Shown: positions 51,569 to 60,912 of the stretch, one piece after another | How the letters are laid out: every line of letters begins with the position of its first letter | Numbering within the stretch: position 1 is the stretch's first letter | NCBI RefSeq assembly: GCF_037892545.1 | Contig: NZ_JBBKBG010000006.1 | Coordinates: 22,167-86,166, forward strand | Reading direction: 5' to 3' | DNA: 64,000 bases | Source: Pseudogracilibacillus sp037892545 | GTDB lineage: Bacteria; Bacillota; Bacilli; Bacillales; Amphibacillaceae | Position numbers and translations under genes: made by a program | The notes under the pieces: model-generated | What the model was told of the DNA's origin: nothing | What the model saw: only the letters and a program-made list of their open reading frames with translations | Database searches by the model: none

Positions 51569-53578
51569 ATGGAAAAACAACAAATAAAAGAACAAATGAA
51601 TACCATTATACAAAAATTAAATAAATATGCGCATGAATATTATGTGCTTGATGAACCATCTGTTCCGGATGCGGAGTATGATCGACTTTTCCATGAGCTA
51701 CTACAATTGGAAACAGACTATCCGGATTTAGCGGATAAACATTCACCAACCAAACGTGTTGGGGCAGAGCCACTGGATTACTTTGAAAAAGTGGAACATG
51801 AAGTACCAATGTTAAGTTTAAGTAACGTGTTTGATCTAGCAGAATTACGTGATTTCCATCGTCGAGTATCGACAGGGCTAGGAAAGGAACAAGTTACATA
51901 TGTATGTGAGTTAAAGATCGATGGATTAGCGATTAGCTTAATATATGAAGAGGGTAAATTTGTTCGTGGTGCTACTCGTGGGGATGGAACTATCGGAGAA
52001 AATATTACGAGTAATTTGCGGACGATTCGTAGTGTGCCTTTATCTATTGATGAAAATCGAACAGTTGAAGTACGTGGAGAAGCGTTCATGCCGAAACGTT
52101 CTTTTGCCGCTTTAAATGAAGCACGTGAAAAAGAAGGGGAGGCATTGTTTGCGAATCCCCGAAATGCTGCGGCAGGTTCATTACGGCAATTAGATCCCAA
52201 AATTGCTGCATCGCGAAATTTAGATTTATTTCTTTACGGATATGGCGCTTGGGAAGTAAATGACATTACGAAACATAGTGAACGATTAATTTATTTACAA
52301 TCAAAAGGATTTAAAATAAATAAAGAATTTAAAGTATGTCATTCAATGGACGAAGTGATTGAATATGTGGAGTACTGGACAGAGCATCGAAACGAATTAC
52401 CTTATGAAATTGATGGAATTGTTATTAAAGTAGATGATTTAGAAGATCAAGAACGTTTAGGGTATACAGCTAGAACCCCGCGTTGGGCAACTGCGTATAA
52501 GTTTCCAGCTACAGAAGCGGTTACCAAAATGATGGATGTAGAATTAAGTGTTGGTCGTACAGGTGTCGTAACGCCGACAGCGGTATTGGAGCCTGTTCTT
52601 ATCGATGGTTCTACAGTTAGTCGTGCAACACTTCATAACAAAGACCAAATTGAAGCATTGGATATTCGAATTGGTGATACCGTCATATTAAAGAAGGCGG
52701 GAGATATTATTCCTAAAGTCGTTCGAGTCATTGTGGAGGAACGAACGGGAGATGAGGAACCATATGAAATGCCTAAAACTTGCCCAGCATGTGGTTCAGA
52801 CCTTGTTCACCTAGATGAAGAGGTAGCGCTACGTTGCATGAATCCTAATTGTCCGGCACAATTACGTGAAGGACTAATCCATTTTGCATCTAGAGATGCG
52901 ATGAACATTGATGGGTTAGGGGAGAAAGTAATTGAGCAACTTTTTAATGAACAACTAGTTACGTCCATTGATGATCTATACCGTTTAACAAAAGAAGATT
53001 TATTACCGTTAGAAAGAATGGGTGAAAAATCGGCAACTAATTTAATTGATGCTATTGAAGTATCGAAAGAAAATGGATTAGATAAATTATTATTCGGTTT
53101 AGGCATTCGTCATATTGGTGCAAAAGCTGCAAGAATTTTAGCTGAAACATTCCAAACGATGGATCGGATTCAACATGCAACATATGAGGAGTTAGTGGAA
53201 GTGGATGAAATTGGGGAGAAAATGGCAGATGCAATTGTGCAATATTTTTCTCAAGAGGAAGTACAACAATTAATTACGGTATTAAAAGATTTAGGGGTAA
53301 ATATGACATTTGCACAAGTGGCAGAGGCAACATTAGATGAAGCAGTTTTCATGAATAAAACAGTCGTATTAACTGGGAAATTAGAACGTTTCACACGACG
53401 TGATGCAAAAGATTTCATTGAAGCAAATGGTGGTAAAGTAACTAGCAGCGTGAGTAAAAATACGGATTTAGTCATTGCTGGAGAAGCTGCAGGGTCTAAA
53501 TATGATAAAGCAGTTGAATTAGGGATTGAAGTATGGGACGAAAATCGTTTAGATGAAGAAATGAAAAAGGGAGTGTAA
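51569..53578 (+). CDS. ligA: NAD-dependent DNA ligase LigA
   Basis: A 669-aa replicative ligase. In order: domain Ia helices (DEPSVPDAEYDRLF, NAD-binding Tyr), the adenylated Lys in CELKIDGLAI near residue 113, OB-fold, the Cys4 zinc finger (CPACGSD...CMNPNCPAQ), helix-hairpin-helix region and a C-terminal BRCT domain (VVLTGKLERFTRRDAKDFIE). The ATG at 51569 has AAAGGTG upstream and gives standard length; an earlier frame extension overlaps pcrA. Confidence 0.96.
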   Translation: MEKQQIKEQMNTIIQKLNKYAHEYYVLDEPSVPDAEYDRLFHELLQLETDYPDLADKHSPTKRVGAEPLDYFEKVEHEVPMLSLSNVFDLAELRDFHRRVSTGLGKEQVTYVCELKIDGLAISLIYEEGKFVRGATRGDGTIGENITSNLRTIRSVPLSIDENRTVEVRGEAFMPKRSFAALNEAREKEGEALFANPRNAAAGSLRQLDPKIAASRNLDLFLYGYGAWEVNDITKHSERLIYLQSKGFKINKEFKVCHSMDEVIEYVEYWTEHRNELPYEIDGIVIKVDDLEDQERLGYTARTPRWATAYKFPATEAVTKMMDVELSVGRTGVVTPTAVLEPVLIDGSTVSRATLHNKDQIEALDIRIGDTVILKKAGDIIPKVVRVIVEERTGDEEPYEMPKTCPACGSDLVHLDEEVALRCMNPNCPAQLREGLIHFASRDAMNIDGLGEKVIEQLFNEQLVTSIDDLYRLTKEDLLPLERMGEKSATNLIDAIEVSKENGLDKLLFGLGIRHIGAKAARILAETFQTMDRIQHATYEELVEVDEIGEKMADAIVQYFSQEEVQQLITVLKDLGVNMTFAQVAEATLDEAVFMNKTVVLTGKLERFTRRDAKDFIEANGGKVTSSVSKNTDLVIAGEAAGSKYDKAVELGIEVWDENRLDEEMKKGV

Positions 53579-53581
53579 GCA

Positions 53582-54709
53582 ATGAAACGATTAATGATAA
53601 TATTAAGTTGTCTACTCCTGTTTTTAGCTAGTTGTAGTAGTAAAAAAGAAGAAGAAATTGTGCAACCGGATAATGAAGGAGAACAGGAAATTTCTGTGAT
53701 TCCAAATTATTCATTATCGGAAAATCAATATAAAATAATGTTGCCATATAGACCGAGTGCTGCACGTGGGGCAATTACGAACCAAATTTCTAACCGTGTC
53801 GATATCAATGAATTAGAAGAAGGATTACGTCGCCATTCAACAGACATGTTTGATCCAAAAAAATATGTGTTTGAAGAAGGACAATATTTAAGCACGGAAG
53901 CTGTATATGATTTAATCGATTCTTTAAATCCAAAGGTGAAGGAAAAAAAGAAAAAAGAAGATAAAATTAAAGAACATCGAAATAATCCACGTGTCTTTTC
54001 ACATGTATTAGAGCAAAACTTTTTAGAAAGAAAAGATGATAGTGTTGAGTTGGTCGGTGTGTCGATTGGCATTTCGCTAAAATCTGTATATAAATTCCAA
54101 ACAGAAATTGGTGGACCAGACTATTATGAAGATATTTCAAAAGACGAAATGTTAAAAGAGGGTAAAAAAATTGCCGAAAAAGTGTTAGACGAAGTTCGTC
54201 AACAAGTATATGATCAAGAAGGTATTGAGGATATTCCTGTCATGATTGCTTTATTTAGAGAAGAGGAGCAATCTTCACCAGTGCCAGGTAGTTTTGTAGC
54301 GAAAACAGAAGTAAAACAAGGCGATAAAAAGATTGGTAAATGGGAAACATTAGACGAAGAACATGTCATGTTCCCATCAAATAAAGCAAAAGATAAATAT
54401 TATGAAGACTATCAAAAATTCAAAGAGTTTAGTGATAAGTTAGAAGAGTATTTCCCGAATTATGTAGGAATTGTCGGGAACGGGTTTTATGTGAAGAAAA
54501 ATTTAAATCGTATGTCAATTGATGTGCCGATTGAGTTTTATGGTCAAGGAGAAATTGTCGGCTTTACACAATATGCTTATGGATTAGTAAAAGAAATTTT
54601 TCCAAATCATTATGATTTTGAGCTTGAAGTAACGTCAGCAGATGGAGTGGAAAGTGTGATTTTCCGTCAAGCCGGTGACGAAGACCCGACCGTACACATT
54701 TTTAATTAA
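53582..54709 (+). CDS. camS: CamS family lipoprotein
   Basis: A 375-aa lipoprotein with lipobox L-A-S-C at Cys18. The CamS/YerH family is recognised by YKIMLPYRPSAARGAITNQI near residue 45, LEQNFLERKDDSVELVGVSIG and the C-terminal ITSADGVESVIF-like end (here VTSADGVESVIFRQ). In enterococci and staphylococci the CamS signal peptide yields a sex-pheromone-like peptide; in Bacillus the role is unknown. It starts 3 bp after the ligA stop, so it is translationally linked. Confidence 0.92.
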   Translation: MKRLMIILSCLLLFLASCSSKKEEEIVQPDNEGEQEISVIPNYSLSENQYKIMLPYRPSAARGAITNQISNRVDINELEEGLRRHSTDMFDPKKYVFEEGQYLSTEAVYDLIDSLNPKVKEKKKKEDKIKEHRNNPRVFSHVLEQNFLERKDDSVELVGVSIGISLKSVYKFQTEIGGPDYYEDISKDEMLKEGKKIAEKVLDEVRQQVYDQEGIEDIPVMIALFREEEQSSPVPGSFVAKTEVKQGDKKIGKWETLDEEHVMFPSNKAKDKYYEDYQKFKEFSDKLEEYFPNYVGIVGNGFYVKKNLNRMSIDVPIEFYGQGEIVGFTQYAYGLVKEIFPNHYDFELEVTSADGVESVIFRQAGDEDPTVHIFN

Positions 54710-54717
54710 TAGGATGA

Positions 54718-54756
54718 TTCCATGCAGTGAGTGAAAAACATTGCATGGAATTTTTT
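54718..54756 (+). terminator. Terminator of the pcrB-pcrA-ligA-camS operon
   Basis: Perfect 9-bp stem TTCCATGCA/TGCATGGAA followed by TTTTTT, starting 8 bp after camS. Confidence 0.9.
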
Positions 54757-54769
54757 ATATAAACGGGCG

Positions 54770-54798
54770 TTGAAAGCGCTTTAAATTACGTTTATACT
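54770..54798 (+). promoter_or_regulatory. pruA promoter with overlapping cre site (CcpA)
   Basis: TTGAAA (54770-54775), 17-bp spacer, TATACT (54793-54798). The word TGAAAGCGCTTTAA (54771-54784) matches the catabolite-responsive element consensus TGWAANCGNTNWCA with one mismatch and covers the -35 box and spacer. CcpA binding would repress pruA during growth on preferred sugars. Confidence 0.75.
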
Positions 54799-54869
54799 AA
54801 TAGTATAGAAAAAATATGTGGGGAATAGTTTTCACGTAATGTTACTCACAAATAAAGGAGGAATTCTTT

Positions 54870-56423
54870 ATGGTAGTACCTTACAAACATGAACCTTTCA
54901 CAGATTTTACAGTAGAAGAGAATAGACGTGCAATGGAAGAAGCCATTGAATATGTAACAACACAATTAGGGGAAACGTATCCGTTAATTATTGATGGAGA
55001 ACGTGTCATGACGGAAGAAAAAATCATTTCTGTTAACCCTGCAAATCGGGAGGAAGTTGTTGGATTTGTCGCAAAATCGAATAAACAATTAGCAGAACGT
55101 GCAATGCAAGTGGCAGATCAAACATTTGAAACGTGGCGTTCTTCTGATCCGAAATTTCGTGCGGATATTTTATTTAAAGCAGCGGCAATTATTCGAAAAA
55201 GAAAGCATGAATTTAGTGCGTTATTAATAAAAGAAGGCGGAAAGCCGTGGAATGAAGCGGATGCGGATACAGCAGAGGCAATTGATTTTTTAGAATATTA
55301 TGGGAGACAAATGTTGGCGTTAAAAGATGGAGTACATGTAGAAAGTAGACCAATTGAGTATAATCAATTTCATTATATCCCACTAGGAGTCGGTGTAGTT
55401 ATATCACCGTGGAATTTTTTATTTGCGATTATGGCAGGGACCACTGCGGCCGCAATGGTTACTGGGAATACAGTTTTATTAAAGCCAGCAAGCGCAACGC
55501 CAGTGATTGCCTATAAATTTATGGAGGTATTAGAAGAGGCTGGTTTGCCAAAAGGTGTGATTAATTATATTCCTGGACCTGGTGGAGAAGTTGGAGATTA
55601 TTTAGTCGATCATCCGCGTACACGTTTTATTAGTTTTACAGGTTCGCGTGAAGTTGGAACGAGAATATTCCAACGTGCAGGCATCGTTCATGAAGATAAA
55701 GGTCAAAAATGGCTAAAGCGAACGATTATTGAAATGGGTGGGAAAGACACAATTGTTGTGGATAAAGATGCAGACTTACAATTGGCAGCTGATTCTATTG
55801 TGAAATCTGCTTTCGGTTTTTCAGGGCAAAAATGTTCAGCCTGTTCTCGTGCGGTGATTCATCAAGATGTGTATGAAGAAGTGAAACATCTTGTCGTTTC
55901 CTTAGCAAAAGAAATGCGTGCAGGTGACCCTGCCACAAATGAGTATTTTACGGGCCCTGTTATTGACGAAGCAGCATATAAGAAAATCATGAGTTACATT
56001 GATTTAGGAAAGAGTGAAGGAACACTCGCAGCTGGTGGAAGCGGAAATTCAGAAATAGGTTGGTTTATTGATCCAACAGTATTTGTTGATGTGGATCCTG
56101 AGGCAAGAATCATGCAAGAAGAAATTTTCGGTCCAGTCGTTGCCTTAACGAGTGCAAAAGATTTTACAGAAGCAATTGAGATTGCGAACAATACGGATTA
56201 CGGGCTAACTGGCGCGGTTTTTACAAATAATCGTGCTCATCTAGAACAAGCTCGTCGTGACTTCCACGTGGGAAATTTATATTTTAATCGTGGTTGTACT
56301 GGCGCTATTGTCGGTTATCAACCATTTGGTGGATTCAATATGTCAGGAACAGATTCTAAAGCTGGAGGCCCAGACTATTTAATTCACCATATGCAAGGTA
56401 AAACGACATCTGAAATGTTTTAA
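54870..56423 (+). CDS. pruA: L-glutamate gamma-semialdehyde dehydrogenase (1-pyrroline-5-carboxylate dehydrogenase)
   Basis: A 517-aa ALDH-superfamily enzyme oxidising P5C/glutamate semialdehyde to glutamate with NAD+ in proline and arginine breakdown. NAD-binding SFTGSREVGTRI, general base Glu in TIIEMGGKDTIVV, and nucleophile Cys in FSGQKCSACSR are present. The C-terminal GAIVGYQPFGGFNMSGTDSKAGGP matches PruA/RocA. AAGGAGG lies 9 nt upstream. The proline symporter gene follows after the repeat array, which suggests a proline-use theme for the region. Likely CcpA-controlled through the cre site. Confidence 0.95.
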   Translation: MVVPYKHEPFTDFTVEENRRAMEEAIEYVTTQLGETYPLIIDGERVMTEEKIISVNPANREEVVGFVAKSNKQLAERAMQVADQTFETWRSSDPKFRADILFKAAAIIRKRKHEFSALLIKEGGKPWNEADADTAEAIDFLEYYGRQMLALKDGVHVESRPIEYNQFHYIPLGVGVVISPWNFLFAIMAGTTAAAMVTGNTVLLKPASATPVIAYKFMEVLEEAGLPKGVINYIPGPGGEVGDYLVDHPRTRFISFTGSREVGTRIFQRAGIVHEDKGQKWLKRTIIEMGGKDTIVVDKDADLQLAADSIVKSAFGFSGQKCSACSRAVIHQDVYEEVKHLVVSLAKEMRAGDPATNEYFTGPVIDEAAYKKIMSYIDLGKSEGTLAAGGSGNSEIGWFIDPTVFVDVDPEARIMQEEIFGPVVALTSAKDFTEAIEIANNTDYGLTGAVFTNNRAHLEQARRDFHVGNLYFNRGCTGAIVGYQPFGGFNMSGTDSKAGGPDYLIHHMQGKTTSEMF

Positions 56424-56443
56424 CTCGCTATGTTGGATAGGAC

Positions 56444-56484
56444 AAGGAAATTTAGCACAATTTGTCGCTAAATTTCCTTTTGTT
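56444..56484 (+). terminator. Terminator of pruA
   Basis: Perfect 13-bp stem AAGGAAATTTAGC/GCTAAATTTCCTT with a 10-nt loop and T-rich tail, 20 bp after the stop codon. Confidence 0.9.
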
Positions 56485-56505
56485 TTGATGGTTTGGATTG
56501 GTGGT

Positions 56506-57293
56506 TGCATCTGAATTTTGATTATCGCATCTGTTTTCGCGTTCGTTGCATCCAAATTTTGTTTATTGCATCTGTTTTCGTGTTTGTTGCATCCAAATTT
56601 TGTTTATTGCATCTGTTTTTGTGTTTGTTGCATCTGAAATTTGTTTATTGCATCTGTTTTCACGTTTGTTGCATCTAAGATTTGTTTATCGCATCTGTTT
56701 TCACATTCGTTGCATCTGAATTTTGTTTATTGCATCTGTTTTCGCGTTCGTTGCATCTGAAATTTGCTTATCGCATCTGTTTTCGCGTTCGTTGCATCTG
56801 AAATTTGCTTATCGCATCTGTTTTCGCATTCGTTGCATCTGAAATTTGTTTATTGCATCTGTTTTCGCGTTCGTTGCATCTAAAATTTGTTTATTGCATC
56901 TGTTTTTGCGTTTATTGCATCTGAATAATGTTTATCGCATCTGTTTTCACGTTTGTTGCATCTGAATTTTGTTTATTGCATCTGTTTTCGCGTTCGTTGC
57001 ATCTGAAATTTGCTTATCGCATCTGTTTTCGCATTCGTTGCATCTGAAATTTGTTTATTGCATCTGTTTTCGCGTTCGTTGCATCTAAAATTTGTTTATT
57101 GCATCTGTTTCCGCGTTTGTTGCCTCCAAATTTTGTTTATTGCATCTGTTTTCGCATTTGTTGCATCTGAAATTTGTTTATTGCATCTGTTTTCGCGTTC
57201 GTTGCATCTAAAATTTGTTTATTGCATCTGTTTTCACGTTTATTGCATCCAAATTTCGTTTATTGCATCCATTAAACGTGTGGTCGCATCCGC
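56506..57293. repeat. Second GATGCAA-family array, inverted orientation, 41-bp dimer period, 39 cores
   Basis: GCATC cores run from 56507 to 57286 with spacing that alternates 20 and 21 bp. The distance is 779 bp, exactly 19 x 41, giving 39 cores. One half-unit is TTGCATCTGTTTTCGCGTTC; the other is TGCATCTGAAATTTG plus T/C-rich filler. On the minus strand it reads GCGAAAACAGATGCAAT, nearly the same as the 47.5-kb array on the plus strand, so the two are related inverted families. Open frames of 61 and 97 codons inside it are by-products. Flanked by the pruA terminator and the putP ribosome site. Confidence 0.95.
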
Positions 57294-57432
57294 CAAACAT
57301 TAAGTCGATTAAAAAAGGCAAATTATTTCAAATGAACTTATTTTTCCGTATAATGCTATCATGAGTACAATATATTTTTTTATGAAAATGTGCATACATA
57401 TACAATAATTAAAATTTTAAAGGAGGAATGAT

Positions 57433-58923
57433 ATGGCTTCGGAATATATATTTCAATTAATTGCGATTATCCTATATATGATTGCGATGTTGGTAATAGG
57501 ATGGTATGCATTCAGAAGAACAAGGAATTTAACAGATTATATGCTAGGTGGGAGAGCGCTCGGTCCGGCAGTAACTGCTTTAAGTGCTGGGGCAGCTGAT
57601 ATGTCTGGTTGGTTACTAATGGGACTTCCAGGTGCTATTTATACCACAGGTCTAGTGGAAGCATGGCTTGCGATTGGTCTCACAATCGGAGCATATTTAA
57701 ACTGGATTTTCGTTGCGCCGAGATTAAGAATGTATACACAAGTATCGAATAACTCCATTACAATCCCTAGTTATTTAGAAAATAGGTTAAAAGATTCAAC
57801 ACGTATCCTCCGTGTTGCTTCTGGAATTATCATCTTAATCTTCTTTACATTTTACGTATCTTCGGGAATGGTTGCAGGAGGCGTCTTTTTTGAAAGTTCA
57901 TTTGGATTATCCTATCATACAGGATTGATTATCGTTTCCATTGTCGTTGTGTCCTATACGTTATTCGGAGGATTTTTAGCAGTAAGTTATACAGACTTCG
58001 TGCAAGGATTAATTATGTTTTTAGCGTTGATCCTCGTGCCGGTATTTGGGGTTTTCCTTACGGGAGGATTTACGGAAACGGTTCAATCGATTGAGGCGGT
58101 TGATCCGAATCGATTAAGTTTATGGAAAGGTGCTACAATATTAGGGGTTATTTCCTCATTAGCTTGGGGGCTCGGTTATTTTGGGCAACCACATATTATT
58201 GTGCGATTTATGGCAATAAAATCGGTAAAAGAAACGAGAGAGGCACGTCGAATTGGTATTGGTTGGATGGCGCTTAGTTTAATTGGTGCCATGTGTACAG
58301 CTTTAATAGGGATTGCATATTTTCAGCAAAATCCTCAACTAGAGCTGACAGACCCTGAGGCAATTTTTATTGAATTAGGGCAAATTATTTTCCATCCGTT
58401 TATCGCAGGTATTATGTTGGCGGCAATTTTAGCAGCAGTAATGAGTACGATTTCCTCGCAATTAATTGTGACTTCATCAGCACTTATTGAGGACTTATAT
58501 AAAGCGATTATTAAAAGTGATGCCAAAGATAAAACATATGTATTCCTTGGGCGTATCTCCGTCCTATTTGTATCTCTCATTGCATTAGGTTTTGCTTGGG
58601 GGAAAACAGATACGATTTTAAAGCTCGTCTCCTTCGCATGGGCGGGATTTGGAGCCTCATTTGGACCAATCATTTTGCTTACACTTTATTGGAGGAAAAT
58701 TACGAACATCGGTGCACTTAGTGGGATGATTGTTGGTGCGATTACAGTATTAATTTGGGGCATGACTCCAGTACTTACAGATACATTGTATGAAATTGTA
58801 CCAGGATTTTTATTAAATTTATTCATAACAATCATCGTTAGTAAAGCGACATATAAAGAAAACACTACGATCGAAGCTGAATTTGATGAAACGATTACAT
58901 TGCTAAAAAAAGAACGTTCATAA
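57433..58923 (+). CDS. putP: Sodium/proline symporter
   Basis: A 496-aa transporter of the solute:sodium symporter family with about thirteen helices. PutP marks are DYMLGGRALGPAVTALSAGAADMSGW near residue 38, the GLGYFGQPHIIVRFMA motif around residue 250, and AAVMSTISSQLIVTSSALIEDLY near residue 345, which carries the Na+-site Ser/Thr residues. It could supply proline for catabolism (pruA lies upstream) or for osmoprotection as OpuE does; the location matches B. subtilis opuE. AAAGGAGG lies 7 nt before the ATG. Confidence 0.94.
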   Translation: MASEYIFQLIAIILYMIAMLVIGWYAFRRTRNLTDYMLGGRALGPAVTALSAGAADMSGWLLMGLPGAIYTTGLVEAWLAIGLTIGAYLNWIFVAPRLRMYTQVSNNSITIPSYLENRLKDSTRILRVASGIIILIFFTFYVSSGMVAGGVFFESSFGLSYHTGLIIVSIVVVSYTLFGGFLAVSYTDFVQGLIMFLALILVPVFGVFLTGGFTETVQSIEAVDPNRLSLWKGATILGVISSLAWGLGYFGQPHIIVRFMAIKSVKETREARRIGIGWMALSLIGAMCTALIGIAYFQQNPQLELTDPEAIFIELGQIIFHPFIAGIMLAAILAAVMSTISSQLIVTSSALIEDLYKAIIKSDAKDKTYVFLGRISVLFVSLIALGFAWGKTDTILKLVSFAWAGFGASFGPIILLTLYWRKITNIGALSGMIVGAITVLIWGMTPVLTDTLYEIVPGFLLNLFITIIVSKATYKENTTIEAEFDETITLLKKERS

Positions 58924-58933
58924 AAGAGAGAGT

Positions 58934-58972
58934 CCATTCGATTTTTTGTAAAGAGATCGAATGGCTTTTTTT
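58934..58972 (+). terminator. Terminator of putP
   Basis: Perfect 9-bp stem CCATTCGAT/ATCGAATGG with a 13-nt loop, followed by seven T residues. Confidence 0.9.
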
Positions 58973-59135
58973 CGTGGAAAATACGTCAAAAACAGTGCGA
59001 ATAGTTGCGAAAACAGTTGTGTTTCTGCTATTATCAAGAGTGTTGTACTCTTTATTTTATAAATGAAAACGAAGCTGAATATGAAGCAAAATTGTGACAC
59101 ATATAAAGAGTTTATATATTTGGAGGTGAACCAAA

Positions 59136-59426
59136 ATGGCAAATATTACAAAAGAAGATATTTTAAGAACTGCTGACTTAGTACGTTTAGAATTAACGGA
59201 TGAAGAAGCGGCAATGTACAGTGAACAAATTACAGAAATTATTACCTTTACGGAAAAAATTAATGAAATAAATACAGACGGTGTAAAACCAACGACAAAC
59301 GGAAATGCGACAACGAATGTTCTACGTAAAGACGAACCAGTCGTATGGGAAAATCGAGAAAAAGCATTGGAAAATGCACCAGAATTGGAAGAACGTCAAA
59401 TCAAAGTTCCATCAATCATGGACTAA
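59136..59426 (+). CDS. gatC: Asp-tRNA(Asn)/Glu-tRNA(Gln) amidotransferase subunit C
   Basis: A 96-aa GatC, the small belt subunit that holds GatA and GatB together. Typical blocks are ITKEDILRTADLVRLELTDEE, YSEQITEIITFTEKINEI and LRKDEPVVWENREKAL near the C terminus. GGAGGTG lies 8 nt before the ATG. gatA starts 13 bp after its stop, and gatB follows with a 4-bp overlap. Confidence 0.94.
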   Translation: MANITKEDILRTADLVRLELTDEEAAMYSEQITEIITFTEKINEINTDGVKPTTNGNATTNVLRKDEPVVWENREKALENAPELEERQIKVPSIMD

Positions 59427-59439
59427 AGGAGGGCAAAAC

Positions 59440-60912
59440 GTGAGTTTACATAATTATACGATTAAGCAAGTAGAACAAATGTTACAAAACGAGGAAATTA
59501 GTGCAACAGAGTTAGCGGAACTTTCTCTTGATCAAATTAAAGCTGTAGACGGTGATGTACAAGCATTTTTACAAGTATCAGAAGAAATAGCTTTAGAAAA
59601 AGCGGCAAAGATCGATGAAACGAAAGCTTATGATAAAAAATTAAGTGCTATTCCAGCAGGGATTAAAGATAATATTGCAATGAACGGTTTAAACTTAACA
59701 TGTGCAAGTAAAATGCTAGAAAACTTCGACCCATTATATGATGCAACAGTCATACAAAAATTGTCTACAGAAGATGCATTATTTATGGGGAAATTAAACA
59801 TGGACGAATTTGCGATGGGTTCATCCACAGAGTCATCTGCATTTAAGAAAACTCGTAATCCATGGAATTTAAATCATGTACCAGGTGGTTCAAGTGGTGG
59901 TTCGGCAGCAGCAGTTGCAGCGGGAGAAGTCATGTTTTCTTTAGGAACTGACACTGGTGGATCAATCCGTCAACCGGCGGCATTTTGTGGTATCGTTGGT
60001 ATGAAGCCTACATACGGATTAGTATCTCGCTTTGGAGCAGTTGCAATGGCACCATCATTAGATCAAATTGGTCCAATGACACGTACAGTTGAAGATAACG
60101 CACGAGTATTAGAAGTAATTGCCGGTCATGATAAAAATGATATGACAAGCAGTAAAGAACAAGTTCCAGCATATGCTGAAAATTTAACAAGTGAATTAAA
60201 AGGTTTAAAAATTGCAGTACCGAAGCAATTTTTAGGTGAAGGTGTATCAGAAGAAGTAAAAGAATCTGTTGAAAATGCATTAAAAATGTATGAACTATTA
60301 GGTGCAACAGTAGAAGAAGTAAACTTACCACATTTAGCGTATGCGGATGCAGTTTACTACATTATTGCAAATGCAGAGGTATCTTCAAGTTTAGCGCGCT
60401 TTGACGGTGTTCGTTTTGGTCATCGTTCAGAGAAAGCGACAGATATGATCGATATGTTTAAGAAATCACGTACAGAAGGTTTCGGGGAAGAGGCGAAACG
60501 TCGAATCTTAACAGGTTCAACTATATTAAGTGGTCGGGATAACTTTAACGAAGCATACTTCCGTAAAGCGCAAAAAGTACGTACGTTAATTGCAAACGAC
60601 TTTAAAGCGGCTTTTGAACATTATGATGTTATTGTCGGCCCAACGGCTCCGACAGCTGCATTTGAGTTTGACTCAGTTGTAAAAGATCCATTAACAATGT
60701 ATATGAGTGATATGTTAACAGTACCTGTAAACTTAGCTGGATTACCAGCAATTTCTGTTCCAAGTGGTTACACGGAAGAAGGTTTACCATTAGGGTTACA
60801 AATTATCGGAAAGCATTTTGATGAACAAACGATTTATCGTGTTGCATATGCATATGAACAAGCGACAAATCATCATAAAAAGCGTCCAAACTTAGGGGGT
60901 GCGGAGGCATGA
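59440..60912 (+). CDS. gatA: Asp-tRNA(Asn)/Glu-tRNA(Gln) amidotransferase subunit A
   Basis: A 490-aa glutaminase subunit of the amidase-signature family. The catalytic Ser-cisSer-Lys set is visible: Lys in IPAGIKDNIAMNG, and the Ser pair in GGSSGGSAAAVAAG plus GTDTGGSIRQPAAFCG. It releases ammonia for GatB. The GTG at 59440 is chosen because AAAGGAGGG lies 7 nt upstream; a longer open frame from 59305 only overlaps gatC in another frame. Confidence 0.96.
   Translation: MSLHNYTIKQVEQMLQNEEISATELAELSLDQIKAVDGDVQAFLQVSEEIALEKAAKIDETKAYDKKLSAIPAGIKDNIAMNGLNLTCASKMLENFDPLYDATVIQKLSTEDALFMGKLNMDEFAMGSSTESSAFKKTRNPWNLNHVPGGSSGGSAAAVAAGEVMFSLGTDTGGSIRQPAAFCGIVGMKPTYGLVSRFGAVAMAPSLDQIGPMTRTVEDNARVLEVIAGHDKNDMTSSKEQVPAYAENLTSELKGLKIAVPKQFLGEGVSEEVKESVENALKMYELLGATVEEVNLPHLAYADAVYYIIANAEVSSSLARFDGVRFGHRSEKATDMIDMFKKSRTEGFGEEAKRRILTGSTILSGRDNFNEAYFRKAQKVRTLIANDFKAAFEHYDVIVGPTAPTAAFEFDSVVKDPLTMYMSDMLTVPVNLAGLPAISVPSGYTEEGLPLGLQIIGKHFDEQTIYRVAYAYEQATNHHKKRPNLGGAEA

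Noticed and set aside
59305..59440. Upstream extension of gatA to 59305
   Set aside because: The extension overlaps gatC in another frame and lacks a ribosome site; GTG 59440 after AAAGGAGGG gives the standard GatA N terminus.
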